Origin: Streptomyces albospinus
Lineage (GTDB): Bacteria; Actinomycetota; Actinomycetes; Streptomycetales; Streptomycetaceae
NCBI RefSeq assembly: GCF_014648695.1
Contig: NZ_BMRP01000029.1
Location: 1 to 64,000 of the forward strand
Direction of reading: 5' to 3'
Length of the DNA stretch: 64,000 nt
This document shows positions 61,391 through 64,000 of the stretch, piece after piece. Every line of letters begins with the position of its first letter. Positions within the stretch are counted from its first letter, which is position 1. The notes beneath the pieces are model-generated. The model was not told the DNA's origin. It worked only from the letters and a program-made list of their open reading frames with translations, and did no database searches. Position numbers and translations under genes: made by a program.

Positions 61391-61598
61391 TCTCTCCGGC
61401 GTATTGGGCGCGTGCCCGCTCCAGCGCGGCATCGAAGTCGCGCTGGGTGTCGTCACACCAGTGCAGGAGGTCGGCGAGGACGTGCTGCAAGGTCTCGCTG
61501 GGACCGCGGCGCCAGCCGTCGCCCGACAACGTGTACGTCTCCAGAGCCGCGTTGGCGCGTCTTACCGCGGCATCGTGCCTGTCCGCCGTCACCGACAT
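61374..61598 (-). CDS. Small protein divergent from the NACHT gene
   Basis: 74 aa from ATG 61598 with GGGAGGGG 3-5 bases upstream. TADRHDAAVRRANAALETYT, GPSETLQHVLADLLHWCDDT and QRDFDAALERARAQYAGES form a helical, acidic protein. I know no named family. It shares a 64-bp AT-rich promoter gap with the NACHT ATPase gene and may be a partner in that defence locus. Confidence 0.7.
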   Translation of the reverse strand: MSVTADRHDAAVRRANAALETYTLSGDGWRRGPSETLQHVLADLLHWCDDTQRDFDAALERARAQYAGESSPLT

Positions 61599-61662
61599 CG
61601 TCCCCTCCCGTGGAAGCTCATAAAAACGATAGCACGTTGCATATTTGCAGTGCGTTACTTTT

Positions 61663-63448
61663 ATGGGGAGGGTGGGCACGAGCGACTGGGGCGAGCACGC
61701 GGCCGTCACCGACGCTGTGTGCCGGACGTTGTACGGCCTCGGCGAGCTGGACATGGACGATGTGCAGGCCGTCGGGCTCGGGCCCGAGCGGTTCGCGCGC
61801 CGACGTCGGGCACAAGTGCCGGACGCATGCAGGGAGTTGTCCAAGGACGGGACGCGGTTCCACGACCGGCTCGTCGACGCTGCAAGCGTGCACATCCTGC
61901 ATTTCTTCACGCAACGCCCGACGTTCGTCGCCCGGACCCTGGTCGAGCAGAGCCGCCGCATCGAGGAGGCCATCGGGCCACTGGATCGGCTGCCATCGCC
62001 GCAGAGCGCCGCGGATACCGCGTTCGAGGCCGAGTACGCGGACAGTCTGGTCAAGCAGCACTGCCAAGTGACCATCGTCGGAGTCGACTTCGCCAACTCA
62101 CCTGACAGCTGGTCGCTGGACGCCACCTACCTGAGCCTGGGCGTGGAGTTCCCGGAAAAGGAGGCGGAACGGACCACGGACGGGCCGAGCAGCGGGACAG
62201 AGTCGTACGGCCCGCAGCCGCCTGTGCCCATCGAGCACGCACTGGCCGGACAGGAGCGCGTGCTGCTCCGTGGTATCGCCGGGTCCGGGAAGACCACGGT
62301 GGTGCAGTGGCTCGCTGTCTCGACCGCCAAACGGCAGCTGCCCGCGGAGCTGAACGCGCTACGCGGCCGGGTGCCGTTCGTGCTGCCCGTACGGCGCTTC
62401 TCCGACCGGGACCTGCCCCTACCCGTCGGATTCCTGTCGGCGGAGCGGCATCCGCTGTCCGGAGCGGAGCCGGACGCCTGGCCCCTACGGGTGCTCAAGG
62501 CCGGTCGTGGGCTGATGCTGATCGACGGCATCGACGAGGCGCCGGCCGAGCGCCGCGAGAAGATCCGCACAGAGTTGGACCAACTGCTGCGGCAGTTTCC
62601 GGGGAACGTCTGGCTGGTAACCTCCCGCCCCGCCGCCGTACGGCCGGACTGGCTGGCCGCACAGGGGTTCAGTGAAATGAGCCTGGCACCGATGAACCGG
62701 GATCAGGTCGCCCGCTTCATCCGCTCCTGGCACGCGGCTGCCGCGAGCGACATCGGCCGTGACCACGCCCGGCTTCCGGAGTACGAACGCAAGCTGCTGC
62801 ACTCGGTCCGACTGATCCGTCAACTGCGCCAGTTGGCCGCCAACCCTCTGATGTGCGGGCTGATCTGCCCGCTGAACCGGGACCATAACGGGAGACTGCC
62901 GCGCGGCCGGCCGCAAGGCGCTCTACAAGGCGGCGCTGGCGATGCTGCTGGAGCGACGCGATCCAGAACGCGAGGTCGACGCCGACGGGATCGTGCTGGA
63001 CCGGGAGGCCAAGGAGCGGCTGCTGCAGAAGCTGGCCCACTGGATGCTGCTCAACGACCGAACCGAGCTCGACCGTACGACGGCCGTCGAGATTCTGGCT
63101 CGCTTCCTTCCCGCCATTCCCAGTGCCGGGGAGCAGGGCACGGCGGAGGAACTCTTCGACCATCTGCTGCACCGCACCGGGCTGTTGCGGATTCCAACGC
63201 CGGGCTCGGTGGACTTCGTCCACCGCACCTTCCAGGACTACCTCAGCGCCAAGGAAGCCGTGGAGCGGTACGACTTCCCGTTCCTGGTCAACAATGCGCA
63301 TCGATCGGACTGGGACGAGGTCATCCGGATGGGTGTCTCACTGGCCCGGCCCGATGAGTGCGCCACAATGATCGAGAACCTGGTCTCGCCCCGCCCCGGG
63401 CTGCCCGACCAGCACTTCCGCACCGTCGTGGCCCGCCCTACGCCATGA
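61663..63448 (+). pseudogene. NACHT ATPase of the antiphage type, frameshifted
   Basis: ATG 61663 (TTG 61645 is possible). The N-terminal helical domain (LYGLGELDMDDVQAVGLGPE, HILHFFTQRPTFVARTLVEQ) is that of actinobacterial NACHT proteins. Walker A is LRGIAGSGKTT near residue 205, Walker B GRGLMLIDGIDEAP, and VWLVTSRPAAVRPDWL sensor 1. At about 62905 the frame must shift by one (GCGCGGCCGGCCGC) to continue as ALYKAALAMLLERRDPEREV, SVDFVHRTFQDYLSAKEAVE, stop at 63446-63448. Length about 595 aa, short for the family, which usually has a long C-terminal sensor. Probable role: abortive or sensing defence against phage. Confidence 0.75.
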
Positions 63449-63474
63449 AGGGCCACGACGAGGTCGCGGCCCTT
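63448..63474 (+). terminator. Terminator directly after the NACHT gene
   Basis: AAGGGCC at 63448-63454 pairs with GGCCCTT at 63468-63474, the stem continuing through CGAC and GTCG with one mismatch pair between. It starts at the last base of the stop codon, which suggests that the short C terminus is a genuine end. Confidence 0.65.
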
Positions 63475-63568
63475 TGTGACGAGCCGGCCGCAGGACGACG
63501 GTGAGCGGCGCCGACTGGGCCACTGGCAGCGCGTGCAGGTTGAGCAGCCGGGGGCGCAGAAAAGGGGC

Positions 63569-63599
63569 TTGATTCTCCATCTGCTGGAGGGATGAGAGT
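63569..63599 (+). promoter_or_regulatory. MerR-type promoter with 19-bp spacer
   Basis: -35 TTGATT (63569-63574), 19-bp spacer, -10 GAGAGT (63594-63599). The spacer contains CTCCA (63575-63579), TCTGC, TGGAG (63585-63589). The MerR gene starts 8 bases later, at 63607. The layout is that of the sites at 19291 and 41058, with different half-sites. Confidence 0.6.
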
Positions 63600-63606
63600 T
63601 GTCCTC

Positions 63607-64000
63607 GTGAGCGACCACATCGAGATGCTGACCATCGGCGAACTCGCCCGGCGCACCGGAGTGTCGGTGCGCACGATCCGCTTCTGGTCCGACAACGGCG
63701 TCGTTGCACCGACCGACCGCACGGCAGGCGGCTTCCGGCTCTACGACGCCGGTGCCGCCGCCCGTGTCGACCTGGTCCGCACCCTGCGCGAGCTGGGATT
63801 GGACCTGGACACGGTGCGCCGGGTGCTGGACCGGCAGGTGACGGTGCGCGACGTGGCACGTGCGCACGTGCGGGCTCTGGATGCGGAGATCCACACACTG
63901 CGGGTGCGACGCGCGGTGCTGGACCGGGTCGCTCGAGACGGCAGTACGACCGAGGAGATGAGAATGATGCACGAGCTGGCCCGGATGTCCGCCGACGAGC
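63607..64000 (+). CDS. MerR-family regulator, cut by the window end
   Basis: Open from GTG 63607 to the last base, 131 codons. MLTIGELARRTGVSVRTIRF then GGFRLYDAGAAARVDLVRTL and ELGLDLDTVRRVLDRQVTVR match the MerR DNA-binding domain and dimerisation helix, closely resembling the protein at 41087-42133 (LVRTLRELD, QLLVGETTLHDLATAHLALVE). The C-terminal effector domain lies outside the window. Confidence 0.88.
   Translation, partial: MSDHIEMLTIGELARRTGVSVRTIRFWSDNGVVAPTDRTAGGFRLYDAGAAARVDLVRTLRELGLDLDTVRRVLDRQVTVRDVARAHVRALDAEIHTLRVRRAVLDRVARDGSTTEEMRMMHELARMSADE

Noticed and set aside
1..64000. tRNA, rRNA and CRISPR arrays
   Set aside because: I looked for cloverleaf-type CCA ends, conserved 16S/23S stretches and regularly spaced repeats and saw none.

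Overview
The window is about 71-73% G+C by eye. Its genes use GTG and TTG starts freely, have GGAGG-type ribosome sites and strong third-position G/C bias, and encode families typical of Streptomyces: MerR, TetR and ArsR regulators, CoiA-like proteins, LAXTG-anchored surface proteins and short exported peptides. I read it as a variable chromosomal region, probably a chromosome arm, of a Streptomyces or close relative. There is no ribosomal protein, rRNA or tRNA cluster. Intact genes sit among many decayed ones: remnants of at least six transposases and three site-specific recombinases, frameshifted or nonsense-mutated regulators and enzymes, and deletion fusions.

Layout. 0.5-1.4 kb: an IS5-family element that looks intact, with a -1 frameshift window. 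1.4-9 kb: an exported lectin/pore-former-like protein, an exported 140-residue protein, broken ArsR and GNAT genes, a RelE-like pair, and the first copy of a small exported-peptide cassette. 9.4-20 kb: a LysR gene with a stop codon, an MFS exporter, an epoxide hydrolase, a CoiA-like protein, two SDR-type reductases (the second behind a MerR-type promoter), and IS5 and IS30 debris. 21-27 kb: a compact lasso-peptide cluster on the minus strand (precursor, cyclase, RRE protein, protease, ABC exporter, then a P-loop kinase). 28-29.1 kb: the second copy of the exported-peptide cassette, split by a 734-bp insert carrying a peptidase-inhibitor-like gene. 29-44 kb: surface and lipoprotein genes, hydrolases, CbrC, an acyl-CoA-dehydrogenase-like enzyme, a MerR regulator, and a gyrB copy reduced to its two ends. 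44-50 kb: an ABC-type binding protein, a third exported peptide behind a 320-bp repeat also found near 4.5 kb, and head-to-head SDR remnants. 50-64 kb: a CoiA-like operon, a membrane protein with a Cys/Gly/His tail, a TetR/MFS fusion followed by maoC and tauE, a dienelactone-hydrolase-like protein without its cysteine, a frameshifted NACHT ATPase of the antiphage type, and a MerR gene cut by the window end.

How the genes work together. The clearest pathway is the lasso cluster. A 35-residue precursor would be bound by the RRE protein, cut after Thr-Gly by the protease, cyclised Ile1-Asp8 by the cyclase and exported by the ABC protein. The predicted core is IGIKGPKDVLGGKNLL. The least explained feature is the family of 55-60-residue exported peptides ending in Gly-Gly, two of which lie in duplicated DNA. 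Regulation visible in the DNA includes three MerR-type promoters with 19-bp spacers, a set of TetR-type palindromes around the tetR fusion, and an ArsR-type palindrome.

Coordinates of intact genes are reliable to the codon except where a start is discussed. Boundaries of decayed genes are approximate. Many frameshifts fall in short G or C runs, so some may be sequencing errors.
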